DNA from: CAYHMW01 sp964357925
GTDB taxonomy: Bacteria; Patescibacteriota; Microgenomatia; UBA8517
DNA: 64,000 nt
Assembly (NCBI GenBank): GCA_964357925.1
Contig: CAYHMW010000002.1
Span: forward strand, 27,141 to 91,140
Reading direction: 5' to 3'
Translations under genes and position numbers: made by a program
Shown here: one piece after another, positions 27,421 through 34,699 of the stretch
Position numbering within the stretch: the stretch's first letter is position 1
Layout: each line of letters starts with the position of its first letter
The notes under the pieces: generated by a model
Told to the model about the DNA's origin: nothing
Database searches by the model: none
The model's input: only the letters and a program-made list of their open reading frames with translations

Positions 27421-27444
27421 CCTCCACATTTAAATGATCGGAGG
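27421..27444 (-). promoter_or_regulatory. Hairpin that could hide the Shine-Dalgarno of the 27415 gene
   Basis: In the minus-strand leader CCTCC (27444-27440) can pair with the Shine-Dalgarno GGAGG (27425-27421). An inner CAT/ATG stem around a TTAA loop extends the hairpin. Folding would block ribosome binding. Confidence 0.4.
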
Positions 27445-27447
27445 CCT

Positions 27448-27476
27448 ATAATAACACAGCACCTTGTTTTACTCAA
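27448..27476 (-). promoter_or_regulatory. Sigma70-like promoter of the small minus-strand genes
   Basis: TTGAGT (27476-27471), a 17-base spacer and TATTAT (27453-27448) read on the minus strand, followed by the Shine-Dalgarno hairpin and GTG 27415. Confidence 0.6.
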
Positions 27477-27523
27477 TTGAAAATCAAGTTATGACCCACT
27501 ATGTCATACGAAGCGAAGCATAG

Positions 27524-27529
27524 TATAAT
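27524..27529 (+). promoter_or_regulatory. -10 box of glyS
   Basis: A consensus TATAAT ends 6 nt before the glyS ATG and no Shine-Dalgarno is present, so a leaderless mRNA is predicted. Confidence 0.55.
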
Positions 27530-27535
27530 CACCTC

Positions 27536-28912
27536 ATGGCAACGATGGATGAAATTGTTTCCTTAGCTAAGCGTCGTGGGTTTGTTTATCAAACCAGCGA
27601 AATTTATGGCGGCCTGGCAAACTCCTACGATTATGGCCCAATGGGCGTGGAACTCCTTAAAAACATCAAAGACCTCTGGTGGAAAGAATTTATCCAAAAA
27701 CGTCCAGATATGGTCGGTATCGATACTCAAATTATTCTGCACCCCAAAACATGGGAGGCATCTGGCCATGTAACTTCATTCACCGAGCCCTTGGTCGAAG
27801 ACAAAGTAACCCACAAACGCTATCGTGCCGATCATTTGATCGAAGGCTGGCTTGGGGCAGATTCTGACATCAAAGCTGAAGATATGACAGTTTCCGAAAT
27901 GGCCGCTTTCATAAAGGAAAATAAAATTAAAAGCCCGGATGGCAATGAAATTACAGAGCCCAAGGCCTTCAATGTCCTCTTTGAAACGGCGCTTGGTTCA
28001 GTCGAAGGTGGCAAACAAAAAGCTTATCTTCGCGGGGAAACAGCCCAAGGCATCTTCACCAATTTTAAGCAAGTATTGGGTAGCACAAGAATTCAATTGC
28101 CTTTTGGTATCGGCCAGATCGGCAAGAGCTTCAGGAATGAAATCACAACAGGCCAATTTGTTTTTAGGACATTGGAGTTTGAACAAGCGGAAATCGAATA
28201 TTTCTTTGATCCAGAAGTAACTGACTGGGAAAAGCTAATGCTCGAGTGGAAAGAATCAATGATGAATTTTATTGTCGACGGACTCGGTATCAATAAAGAA
28301 AATCTCAGGTGGCGAAGGCACACAGATAAAGAGAGAAGTCATTACAGCAAAGACACGTTTGACTTGGATTACCAGTTCCCTTTTGGGTGGAAAGAACTTT
28401 GGGGCATAGCATATCGCACAGACTATGACCTAAAGCAACATATGGAGTTTTCAGGCCAGTCTTTGGAATATACAGACCCAATATCAGGTAGGAAATTCGT
28501 CCCCCATGTCCTCGAACCTGCAATTGGAGTAAATAGAATGTTTTTCATGGTATTAAATGATGCATATTATAAAGATAAAGAAAATGGCCGCAAAGTGCTA
28601 AAGGTCAAACCCTCTCTTGCCCCGTATAAGGCAGCAGTCTTCCCATTACTTGCCAATAAACCAGAATTAGTTGCAAAAGCTCAAACAATATACAACATAC
28701 TAAATACCAAATACGCTGTTGCTTGGGATGATCGTGGCAATATAGGCAAACGCTACTTTGCTCAAGACGAAGTCGGCACACCATTTTGCATAACCGTCGA
28801 TTTCGACACACTAAAGGATGACACAGTTACAGTGCGCGACCGCGACACAGCAAAACAAGAAAGAGTAAGTGTTGAAAAATTAAATGAATTTATTTCCTCC
28901 AAGCTCGAATAA
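27536..28912 (+). CDS. glyS: Glycyl-tRNA synthetase (single-chain, class II)
   Basis: It charges tRNA-Gly with glycine. The 458 residues match the homodimeric eukaryote/archaea-type enzyme rather than the alpha2beta2 GlyQ/GlyS of most proteobacteria. Motif features are GGLANSYDYGPMGVELLKN (residues 23-41), YLRGETAQGIFTNFKQV (about 163-179), motif 2 SFRNEI (about 197-202) and EFEQAEIEYF, and the motif 3 region ending PHVLEPAIGVNRMFF. The anticodon-binding domain follows from about residue 365. ATG 27536 lies just after a TATAAT box. The next small gene shares its stop (TAATG). Confidence 0.95.
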   Translation: MATMDEIVSLAKRRGFVYQTSEIYGGLANSYDYGPMGVELLKNIKDLWWKEFIQKRPDMVGIDTQIILHPKTWEASGHVTSFTEPLVEDKVTHKRYRADHLIEGWLGADSDIKAEDMTVSEMAAFIKENKIKSPDGNEITEPKAFNVLFETALGSVEGGKQKAYLRGETAQGIFTNFKQVLGSTRIQLPFGIGQIGKSFRNEITTGQFVFRTLEFEQAEIEYFFDPEVTDWEKLMLEWKESMMNFIVDGLGINKENLRWRRHTDKERSHYSKDTFDLDYQFPFGWKELWGIAYRTDYDLKQHMEFSGQSLEYTDPISGRKFVPHVLEPAIGVNRMFFMVLNDAYYKDKENGRKVLKVKPSLAPYKAAVFPLLANKPELVAKAQTIYNILNTKYAVAWDDRGNIGKRYFAQDEVGTPFCITVDFDTLKDDTVTVRDRDTAKQERVSVEKLNEFISSKLE

Positions 28913-29115
28913 TGTCAGACGAAGTACCAGAAAATTTGATTAAAAAAGTAGCAAGCAAAGTTGGTATTCGGGACAGACAAGAAGCTGAAGGATTTGTGAC
29001 AGGTGAATACCCCGAAGAGAAAGATATCGACACCGAAAAATTACTAGAAGGCTACAACATTAACCTAGAATTAGATCTTAAAAGCCTAGCTGACAAAGAG
29101 AGAGTTGCTAGTTGA
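28912..29115 (+). CDS. Small acidic protein, unknown
   Basis: No family is recognised. This 67-residue acidic protein is predicted helical, lacks membrane segments, and contains KVASKVGIRDRQEAEGFVTG and EKLLEGYNINLELD. The ATG overlaps the glyS stop by one base (TAATG), and the next gene overlaps its end by 11 bases, so it is probably co-translated within a glyS operon. The overlapped architecture is the main evidence that it is real. Confidence 0.6.
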   Translation: MSDEVPENLIKKVASKVGIRDRQEAEGFVTGEYPEEKDIDTEKLLEGYNINLELDLKSLADKERVAS

Positions 29116-29605
29116 GACTATCCACTTCCTAACTGATACCTCAGATATTTTTCGACGCGAGATGAGAAGCACGCTCGATGAATATAGAACTGCAAACCCT
29201 ATCGCACTTACAGAAAAGATGCAAGCCGAAATTCTTGAAAGGGGCTACGATACTCCAAGGTTCGGCGTATACGACAAAGATAGAGGGAATAAGTTTTTGA
29301 GTGAAGTTGGTCTAGTGGAAAATATCGACGACGATAAAATACTCATTACTTTTAATTTCCCTAAACCCATTGCCGAATGGTGGTGGAAAGGCGAAGGAGA
29401 TTGGGGAGATCAAGGGGTTGATATCGGAGGTGCTGCGGTCGAGTGGGGCGTTTTATACAGAGAAATCCTTCCTGTTATTTGGGAGCAAAAAGACAAACTT
29501 GAATATTCAGATGATGCAAAGATTTACCTCGATCGCATTAATGGCGTCGGCGCCCATGACCCTCACAAGTTCTACTACATCTGGGAGGTAGGAAAAAAAG
29601 AATAA
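29105..29605 (+). CDS. Conserved-looking hypothetical protein, unknown
   Basis: No family is recognised. The 166 residues have no signal peptide or helix anchor. The sequence is rich in Trp and Asp/Glu (PIAEWWWKGEGDWGDQG at about residues 88-104) and ends DPHKFYYIWEVGKKE. The chosen TTG start overlaps the preceding stop by 11 bases; a later ATG at about residue 20 is possible. It completes the glyS operon. The composition fits a soluble cytosolic protein. Confidence 0.6.
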   Translation: MLVETIHFLTDTSDIFRREMRSTLDEYRTANPIALTEKMQAEILERGYDTPRFGVYDKDRGNKFLSEVGLVENIDDDKILITFNFPKPIAEWWWKGEGDWGDQGVDIGGAAVEWGVLYREILPVIWEQKDKLEYSDDAKIYLDRINGVGAHDPHKFYYIWEVGKKE

Positions 29606-29613
29606 TTCTCCAC

Positions 29614-29637
29614 AAAAAAAGCGGGATTTTCACCCGC
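29614..29637 (-). terminator. Rho-independent terminator of the small minus-strand gene
   Basis: Read on the minus strand, GCGGG-loop-CCCGC is followed by seven T residues. It lies 17 bases after the stop at 29654. Confidence 0.75.
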
Positions 29638-29653
29638 CATGTTTACTTATATC

Positions 29654-29842
29654 TTACTCATCTTCTTGATCGAGACTTTCATCCCACTGTTCAATGACTT
29701 TCCAGCCACGATCAACTAATTCATCCATCCGAGGAGGATGTTCGCCACCGAACGAGTAGCCGTCCTGGGAGTCCGAGAACTCCACGTAGACTGTAACCCC
29801 ACTATCAAGTACTATAGGGTTTACTTCAAGTTTGAACTTGAC
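29654..29842 (-). CDS. Small acidic protein without a normal start codon, possible decayed gene
   Basis: The minus strand has a 62-codon frame with protein-like composition: KFKLEVNPIVLDSGVTVYVE at the start and WKVIEQWDESLDQEDE at the end. It ends in TAA just before a strong terminator. An AGGAG lies 10 bases before the first codon after the upstream stop, but that codon is GTC, one base away from GTG. The first in-frame standard start is a GTG at 29785, giving 43 residues. Either initiation is unusual or the start has been lost by mutation or sequencing error. The function is unknown. Confidence 0.4.
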   Translation of the reverse strand, partial: VKFKLEVNPIVLDSGVTVYVEFSDSQDGYSFGGEHPPRMDELVDRGWKVIEQWDESLDQEDE

Positions 29843-29874
29843 TTATTAACTACTCCTAATGCAATATTAAATAA

Positions 29875-30486
29875 GTGAAAAAAGCTCTCCCCGTAATCCT
29901 AGTCGTTGTAGGACTCCTGACAATTGGTGGGGTTTTTGCAGTTAGAAGTTTCTTAAGAGGGCCAAGTGATCAAATGGAAGAAAATGCTCCTGATGTTCCT
30001 GTTGGGCAGAGGCCATTTACAAGCCTTACTCCAAGTGAGGATGGTCACTGGCTCAAGCTTAAGATCAAAAATGTTAGTGTTGAAGGAGCCGCATCTTTCG
30101 ATTATGAGCTTCTATACACCCGTGGCGATGGTATCGATCAAGGTGTACCAGGGAATATAAAGTATAGTAAAGGCGAGACAATCGAACGCGATCTACTATT
30201 GGGCTCAGAGTCCTCAGGTAGATTCCGCTACGACGAAGGCGTCGAAAAAGGTATGCTCACGCTTCGTTTCCGTGATGGTAAAGGCAAGCTAATCGGCAAG
30301 CTGAAAACCGACTTTCACCTCCAATCAGGTGTTAAAGAGGCAACATCAGTCGATGGCAGCTTCAAGGCAGATGTCAGCGGAGCCGATGACAATACTTTCT
30401 TCGTGGTAATGCAAACTTTCGGCAAAAGTGACGACTTCGATGGCGGGTACGCCGTGTTCAGTTCTGACGGCGAAGACTACAACTGA
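29875..30486 (+). CDS. Membrane-anchored exported protein, unknown
   Basis: No family is recognised. The 203 residues begin MKKALPVILVVVGLLTIGGVFAVRSFL, written here as a positively charged start plus one hydrophobic helix at about residues 4-26. The rest is a hydrophilic, beta-rich external domain (KLKIKNVSVEGAASFDYELL at about 62-81). It lacks Cys in a lipobox, so it is a membrane anchor rather than a lipoprotein. The GTG start has no clear Shine-Dalgarno. It is the last gene before the mraZ promoter. The region 29606-29653 holds only the terminator above. Confidence 0.65.
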   Translation: MKKALPVILVVVGLLTIGGVFAVRSFLRGPSDQMEENAPDVPVGQRPFTSLTPSEDGHWLKLKIKNVSVEGAASFDYELLYTRGDGIDQGVPGNIKYSKGETIERDLLLGSESSGRFRYDEGVEKGMLTLRFRDGKGKLIGKLKTDFHLQSGVKEATSVDGSFKADVSGADDNTFFVVMQTFGKSDDFDGGYAVFSSDGEDYN

Positions 30487-30520
30487 CGCTTCATCCCCAT
30501 TTATTTACTTCGGGTAATGT

Positions 30521-30549
30521 TTGTCTTGATCTCTCCGTGAAAATATATC
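30521..30549 (+). promoter_or_regulatory. Promoter of the dcw operon (PmraZ)
   Basis: TTGTCT (30521-30526), a 17-base spacer and TATATC (30544-30549) make a moderate sigma70-type promoter. The predicted start site falls inside the first TGGTGA box. Confidence 0.5.
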
Positions 30550-30553
30550 AAAA

Positions 30554-30579
30554 TGGTGAGAATTGGTGACAAATGGTGA
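30554..30579 (+). promoter_or_regulatory. MraZ operator, three TGGTGA boxes
   Basis: TGGTGA occurs at 30554, 30564 and 30574, exactly one helical turn (10 bp) apart and immediately before mraZ. E. coli MraZ binds TGGGA-type direct repeats with 10-bp period in the same place, so autoregulation of the dcw operon is strongly suggested. Confidence 0.8.
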
Positions 30580-30597
30580 TAAAGTACAACGAAAGCG

Positions 30598-31035
30598 ATG
30601 TTAATCGGTCAATACGAAACAACAATTACAGAGGCCAAAAGGGTAGCAATACCCAAAAAATTTAGGTCCGAGCTCGGAAGTAATTTTATCATCGCACGTT
30701 GGTATGAAAAGTGTTTAGTTCTGGTAGCCAAGAATAACTGGACATCGCTCATGGAACGCGTCACAGGCACAAACGCACCTGTCATAGCACCAGTGAGACG
30801 CACAGACCGTTTTATTTTGGGTTCTGCCTTTGAGCTCACACCAGATAGTCAAGGTAGAGCAGTCCTGCCAACTTCCTTAGTGGAATATGCCGGACTCAAA
30901 GTAGAAGTTGTCTTTGTAGGGCTTGGCGATCGAGTTGAAATATGGGACAAAACACATTGGGAAAAAGAAGAAAGTGAATTGGCAAATATTGCCGGTGATT
31001 TAATCGAAAATCTGAACAATGGACAAAGGCCATGA
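30598..31035 (+). CDS. mraZ: Transcriptional regulator MraZ
   Basis: MraZ is a ring-forming DNA-binding protein that represses its own dcw operon. The 145 residues hold two AbrB-like halves: IGQYETTITEAKRVAIPKKF (residues 3-22) and then LTPDSQGRAVLPTSLVEYAG (about 80-99). The second half carries the DxxGR motif, and the first half has a variant EAKR. The C-terminus is extended by about 15 charged residues. The gene follows three TGGTGA boxes and overlaps rsmH by 17 bases. No Shine-Dalgarno is seen before its ATG. Confidence 0.93.
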   Translation: MLIGQYETTITEAKRVAIPKKFRSELGSNFIIARWYEKCLVLVAKNNWTSLMERVTGTNAPVIAPVRRTDRFILGSAFELTPDSQGRAVLPTSLVEYAGLKVEVVFVGLGDRVEIWDKTHWEKEESELANIAGDLIENLNNGQRP

Positions 31036-31921
31036 AAGCGTATTACTGCTCGAGGCAGTAGACGCTCTGCACATTAAGAATCAAGCTCTATATGTTGATG
31101 CCACATTAGGTGGCGGAGGACATACGATCGAAATATTAAAGAGAGGTGGAAAAGTGATCGGAATTGAGGCAGACAAATCAATAATCGAGATTGCCAAAAA
31201 TAACATAGAAGAAGCCCGCCCTGTCCCTCATCCTTTGGATGGGAGATTGCTTCATATTGTAAATGGCAACGCGAAAGACATTGATTTAATAGTCAAGAAT
31301 TATACTCACGAACCAGTATTTGGTGTTCTATATGATCTTGGGGTCTCGAATTATCACTTTGGAAGTGAGGAAAGAGGTTTTTCATTTAAAAATCCAAAAG
31401 CGAGACTTGACATGAGACTAGACCCAGACACTCAATCAGTCACAGCTGCGGATTTGCTCAATTTGTTGAGAGAAGATCAACTATTTGAACTATTTAGGTA
31501 CGCAATGGATTACAAGAGTGCCAAAAAAAGTGCATTTCTGATAGTTAATTTTAGGAAAACTAAGAAATTTGAAACCGTGGGTGATCTCTTGGACGCAATT
31601 GAGTCGTGGAAAAGTTCAAATACTAAAGTTCATCCCTCAACGAAAGCCTTTTTAGCACTAAGGATCGCAGTTAATCGAGAGCTTGATAACGCTGAGGAAT
31701 CAATCAATAAAGCGGTGCATTTACTTGAAAAAAGTGGAAGGTTGAGTGTTATCACGTTTCATTCAACAGAAGACAGATTAGTTAAAAACATTTTTAAAGC
31801 TTTGGCAGAGAGTCACAAGGTTAAAATCATTACAAAAAAGCCAATTACACCAAGTGCAGATGAGATTGAAAGGAATATTAAAAGTAGAAGCGCGAAATTA
31901 AGAGTTATTGAAAAATTATGA
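31019..31921 (+). CDS. rsmH: 16S rRNA (cytosine-1402-N4)-methyltransferase RsmH
   Basis: It methylates N4 of C1402 in the ribosomal P site using SAM. The 300 residues show motif I YVDATLGGGGHTIEILKRGG (about residues 20-39) with GIEAD, then VLYDLGVSNYHF, RGFSFKNPKARLDMRLDP, ALRIAVNRELDNAE and VITFHSTEDRLVK, all standard for RsmH/MraW. The ATG overlaps mraZ by 17 bases. The product ends at the start of the FtsL-like gene (ATGA overlap). Confidence 0.95.
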   Translation: MDKGHESVLLLEAVDALHIKNQALYVDATLGGGGHTIEILKRGGKVIGIEADKSIIEIAKNNIEEARPVPHPLDGRLLHIVNGNAKDIDLIVKNYTHEPVFGVLYDLGVSNYHFGSEERGFSFKNPKARLDMRLDPDTQSVTAADLLNLLREDQLFELFRYAMDYKSAKKSAFLIVNFRKTKKFETVGDLLDAIESWKSSNTKVHPSTKAFLALRIAVNRELDNAEESINKAVHLLEKSGRLSVITFHSTEDRLVKNIFKALAESHKVKIITKKPITPSADEIERNIKSRSAKLRVIEKL

Positions 31922-32199
31922 AAAGAAAAATTATATTACCAGTTATAATAGGCATATTTATTTTTGCCAACGTTTTTATGACAATCATCGCGGGGGCTGA
32001 GGGCACGAAGCTTGGGGACATTGAAAAGAAGCTTGCTACTCTTAAGGAAGACAAAAGGAAATCAGGGATAGAACTGGTCGAAGCGAGTTCTCTCAAGAAT
32101 ATTAAAGCGGGAGTAAACGAGCTGGGTTTTGCCGAACCAACACGAATAGTATATTTGTTAGAAGAAGGATCACTCGCTAAACTTCCTGACAGTTTCTAA
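31918..32199 (+). CDS. FtsL-like division protein
   Basis: The 93-residue protein has a single N-terminal helix (about residues 5-26) and then a charged heptad-like segment (GDIEKKLATLKEDKRK), the topology of FtsL/DivIC. Sequence similarity is too weak to identify by eye. Position between rsmH and ftsI, exactly where ftsL lies in other dcw clusters, is the main argument. It would form the FtsQLB-like complex with FtsQ at 43085. The end region LGFAEPTRIVYLLEEGS may be a short external domain. Confidence 0.65.
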   Translation: MKRKIILPVIIGIFIFANVFMTIIAGAEGTKLGDIEKKLATLKEDKRKSGIELVEASSLKNIKAGVNELGFAEPTRIVYLLEEGSLAKLPDSF

Positions 32200-32200
32200 T

Positions 32201-33919
32201 ATGCATGTCAGATTCAAGGTAATCTTTATCATCTTCATTTTACTGACCATTAGCGTTATTTCTCGGCTCTTCTATTGGCAAGTTCTGGAAGGAGGTAGAA
32301 TCGCTGCCCTTGCACGTGCTCAACAAACTGGTGGTCAAAGATTAGAGGCTCATAGGGGCAATATCTTAGATAAAAGCGGCAGTTGGTTGGCTGCCAGCGG
32401 AGATAGTTGGCTTCTATACGCATCTATTCCAGATTTGGAAAATGGTGCTGGTATGATAGCAAAACTTCTCGCCCCTCTCTTTATCGATTTGGAATCAGAA
32501 ACTGCAAAAGAGGATCTCCTTAAGGAAACTCTAAGATTAGAAAATAACATCAATCAACCTAAAGTTGTCTGGGTCCCATTAAAAAAACGAATCGACGATG
32601 AAAAAAGACGAGAAATAGAAGCACTTGGCATCAAGGGATTAGGTTTTGAGACAGAGGAGGCAAGAGTATACCCCGAAGGTAGTAGCTCTGCCCATCTCCT
32701 GGGATTTGTTGGCAAGGACGAAGACGGCAATGACAAAGGTTATTTCGGTCTCGAAGGCTTTTACGATTTGACTTTAAAAGCTAGAACTGGCTATCAAAGT
32801 ACGACCGCCAATGCACTTGGCTCTCCGCTAGTATTTGGCAAAAAGAAACGCATAGATGCTGTGGGAGGAGTGGACTTGATAACGCACATAGACAAAGCTA
32901 TTCAATTAACAGTTGAAGAAAAACTTGAAGAAGCCCTCGTTCGCTACGGCGCAAAGTCAGGCACAGTTATTATCATGAACCCACACACAGGTGGAGTATT
33001 GGCAATGGCTTCTTCGCCCAACTACGACCAAAAAACATATTACGATTTTGGCGACGATCTATTTAGAAATCCAAGCATTAGTGATAGTTTCGAACCAGGC
33101 TCGGTATTTAAGCCCATTGTTATGGCAGCGGCTTTTGATGCAGGCGTCGTTAAACCAGACACAGTATGCGATATTTGCGATCGCTTCTTCAAAATAGACA
33201 AATATACAATTGGCACTTGGGATGGAAAGTATTATCCAAATTCCACAATGATCGATGTCATCAAACATTCGGATAATGTTGGAATGGTTTTTGCCGGACA
33301 AAAATTGGGCATCGAAAAATTTAGGAAATACATCTCAGACTTTGGCTTTGGACAAATCACAGGGATAGATCTTGAAGGAGAAAGTTCTCCTAAATTAAGA
33401 GGAAATGGGGAGTGGAGCATGGTGGATCTTGCTACTTCCACATTTGGCCAAGGTATTGCAGTCACACCGATTCAATTAATTAAAGCGATATCAATTATTG
33501 GTAACGGTGGTGTTAGTGTCACACCACAGGTAGTTGATAAAGTAAAGCTAGGTAGTTGGGAGGAGGATGTTGCACCGGAATTAGGCGACAGAGTGATAAG
33601 TGAGAAGGCTGCAAGAGAAATAACAGAAATAATGGTTTTGGCTGTTAAAGAAGGTGAAGCCAAATGGGCAGTTCCTAAAGGTTTCAAAATCGCAGGCAAA
33701 ACAGGTACAGCACAAATTCCGGTCCTAGGACACTATGACGAGGAAAAAACAATCGCTTCGTTTGTAGGTTATGCTCCTGCCGACAACCCAAAATTCACCA
33801 TGCTTGTGACTCTTCGGGAACCAGAAAGTTCAACCTGGGCAAGTGAGACCGCAGCCCCGCTCTGGTTCGATATCGCCCTGGATATTTTCCCATACTTAGG
33901 CGTAGAACCTGAAAAATAA
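32201..33919 (+). CDS. ftsI: Peptidoglycan transpeptidase FtsI (class B penicillin-binding protein)
   Basis: It cross-links septal peptidoglycan outside the membrane. The 572 residues have one N-terminal helix (about 6-22), a dimerisation domain with AHRGNILDKSG (about 50-60), and the transpeptidase domain. The catalytic motifs are S301-V-F-K304, S357-D-N and K500-T-G. GTWDGKYYPNSTMIDVIKHS precedes the SxN motif. There are no PASTA repeats. It pairs with FtsW at 40825. ATG 32201 follows the FtsL-like stop by one base. The last bases lie 27 nt from a new promoter-like box. Confidence 0.92.
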   Translation: MHVRFKVIFIIFILLTISVISRLFYWQVLEGGRIAALARAQQTGGQRLEAHRGNILDKSGSWLAASGDSWLLYASIPDLENGAGMIAKLLAPLFIDLESETAKEDLLKETLRLENNINQPKVVWVPLKKRIDDEKRREIEALGIKGLGFETEEARVYPEGSSSAHLLGFVGKDEDGNDKGYFGLEGFYDLTLKARTGYQSTTANALGSPLVFGKKKRIDAVGGVDLITHIDKAIQLTVEEKLEEALVRYGAKSGTVIIMNPHTGGVLAMASSPNYDQKTYYDFGDDLFRNPSISDSFEPGSVFKPIVMAAAFDAGVVKPDTVCDICDRFFKIDKYTIGTWDGKYYPNSTMIDVIKHSDNVGMVFAGQKLGIEKFRKYISDFGFGQITGIDLEGESSPKLRGNGEWSMVDLATSTFGQGIAVTPIQLIKAISIIGNGGVSVTPQVVDKVKLGSWEEDVAPELGDRVISEKAAREITEIMVLAVKEGEAKWAVPKGFKIAGKTGTAQIPVLGHYDEEKTIASFVGYAPADNPKFTMLVTLREPESSTWASETAAPLWFDIALDIFPYLGVEPEK

Positions 33920-33931
33920 GTACATGTTTGC

Positions 33932-33937
33932 TATAAT
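33932..33937 (+). promoter_or_regulatory. Internal -10 box in the dcw cluster
   Basis: TATAAT ends 9 nt before the ATG at 33947. It could start a second transcript from the GlmU-N-like gene onward, independent of the MraZ-controlled promoter. Confidence 0.5.
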
Positions 33938-33946
33938 CCAAAGTTC

Positions 33947-34699
33947 ATGAAAGATGTCTCAGCCGTAGTCCTCGCGGCAGGAAAAGGAAGTCGACTAAAA
34001 GGGAACAAACCTAAAGTTCTCAAAATTCTAGGTGGACAACCAATTATTATTCGAATACTGAAACTGCTCGACAAGCTTAAAATTCAAAATCGAATTCTGG
34101 TTCTCGGGCACAGATCCAACACAATTCTAGACAAACTCTTAAAATCTAATTACAAAGAAAATATCTTAATTCAGAAAGAGCCCCAAGGAACGGCCCACTC
34201 ACTTCAATTTGTTATTAGGCTAATAAGTACAAAAGAAGTTCTCGTACTTTATGGAGATGATTCAGGACTTTATAGACCACAAACCATTAAGAATTTTGTT
34301 AAATACCATATAAATTCAGGAAACAAAGCTACCTTCATGGTTTCAAAAGTTAATCAGAAAACAGATATAGGCGGAATACTTCTAGATAAAAAAGGATATG
34401 TCATGACAGTTGTCACCCGAAGCCAGATGGAAGAACACGATATTAATCAAATACGTAACCTCTGTGGAGCTTTTTGTTTCAATTCGCAATGGATTTCCAA
34501 AAACATATCAAATATACCAAAAAGTGAAATTAGTGGTGAGTATCCGTTGCCAGGCATAATCAAAATAGCAAATTCTCAGGAAGTAAAAATCGGCAGCTAT
34601 TTATTGCCGGATCAAAATGAATGGAACAGTCTGAATACTAATAAAGAATTAATAGAAGCTAGAAAAAAGATGAAAAAAAAGCTGCAAATTAAAAAATGA
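33947..34699 (+). CDS. Sugar nucleotidyltransferase, GlmU N-terminal-domain-like
   Basis: The 250 residues match the pyrophosphorylase domain of GlmU: VVLAAGKGSRLKGNKPKVLK (residues 7-26), EPQGTAHSLQF (about 79-89) and YGDDSGLYRP (about 102-111). The last replaces the usual L-Y-G-D-x-P-L. The acetyltransferase beta-helix of full GlmU is absent, so it can at most make UDP-GlcNAc (or another UDP/dTDP sugar) from a sugar-1-phosphate. Its place within the dcw cluster, ahead of the Mur ligases, suggests supply of the peptidoglycan precursor. It overlaps the PHP gene by ATGA. Confidence 0.8.
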   Translation: MKDVSAVVLAAGKGSRLKGNKPKVLKILGGQPIIIRILKLLDKLKIQNRILVLGHRSNTILDKLLKSNYKENILIQKEPQGTAHSLQFVIRLISTKEVLVLYGDDSGLYRPQTIKNFVKYHINSGNKATFMVSKVNQKTDIGGILLDKKGYVMTVVTRSQMEEHDINQIRNLCGAFCFNSQWISKNISNIPKSEISGEYPLPGIIKIANSQEVKIGSYLLPDQNEWNSLNTNKELIEARKKMKKKLQIKK

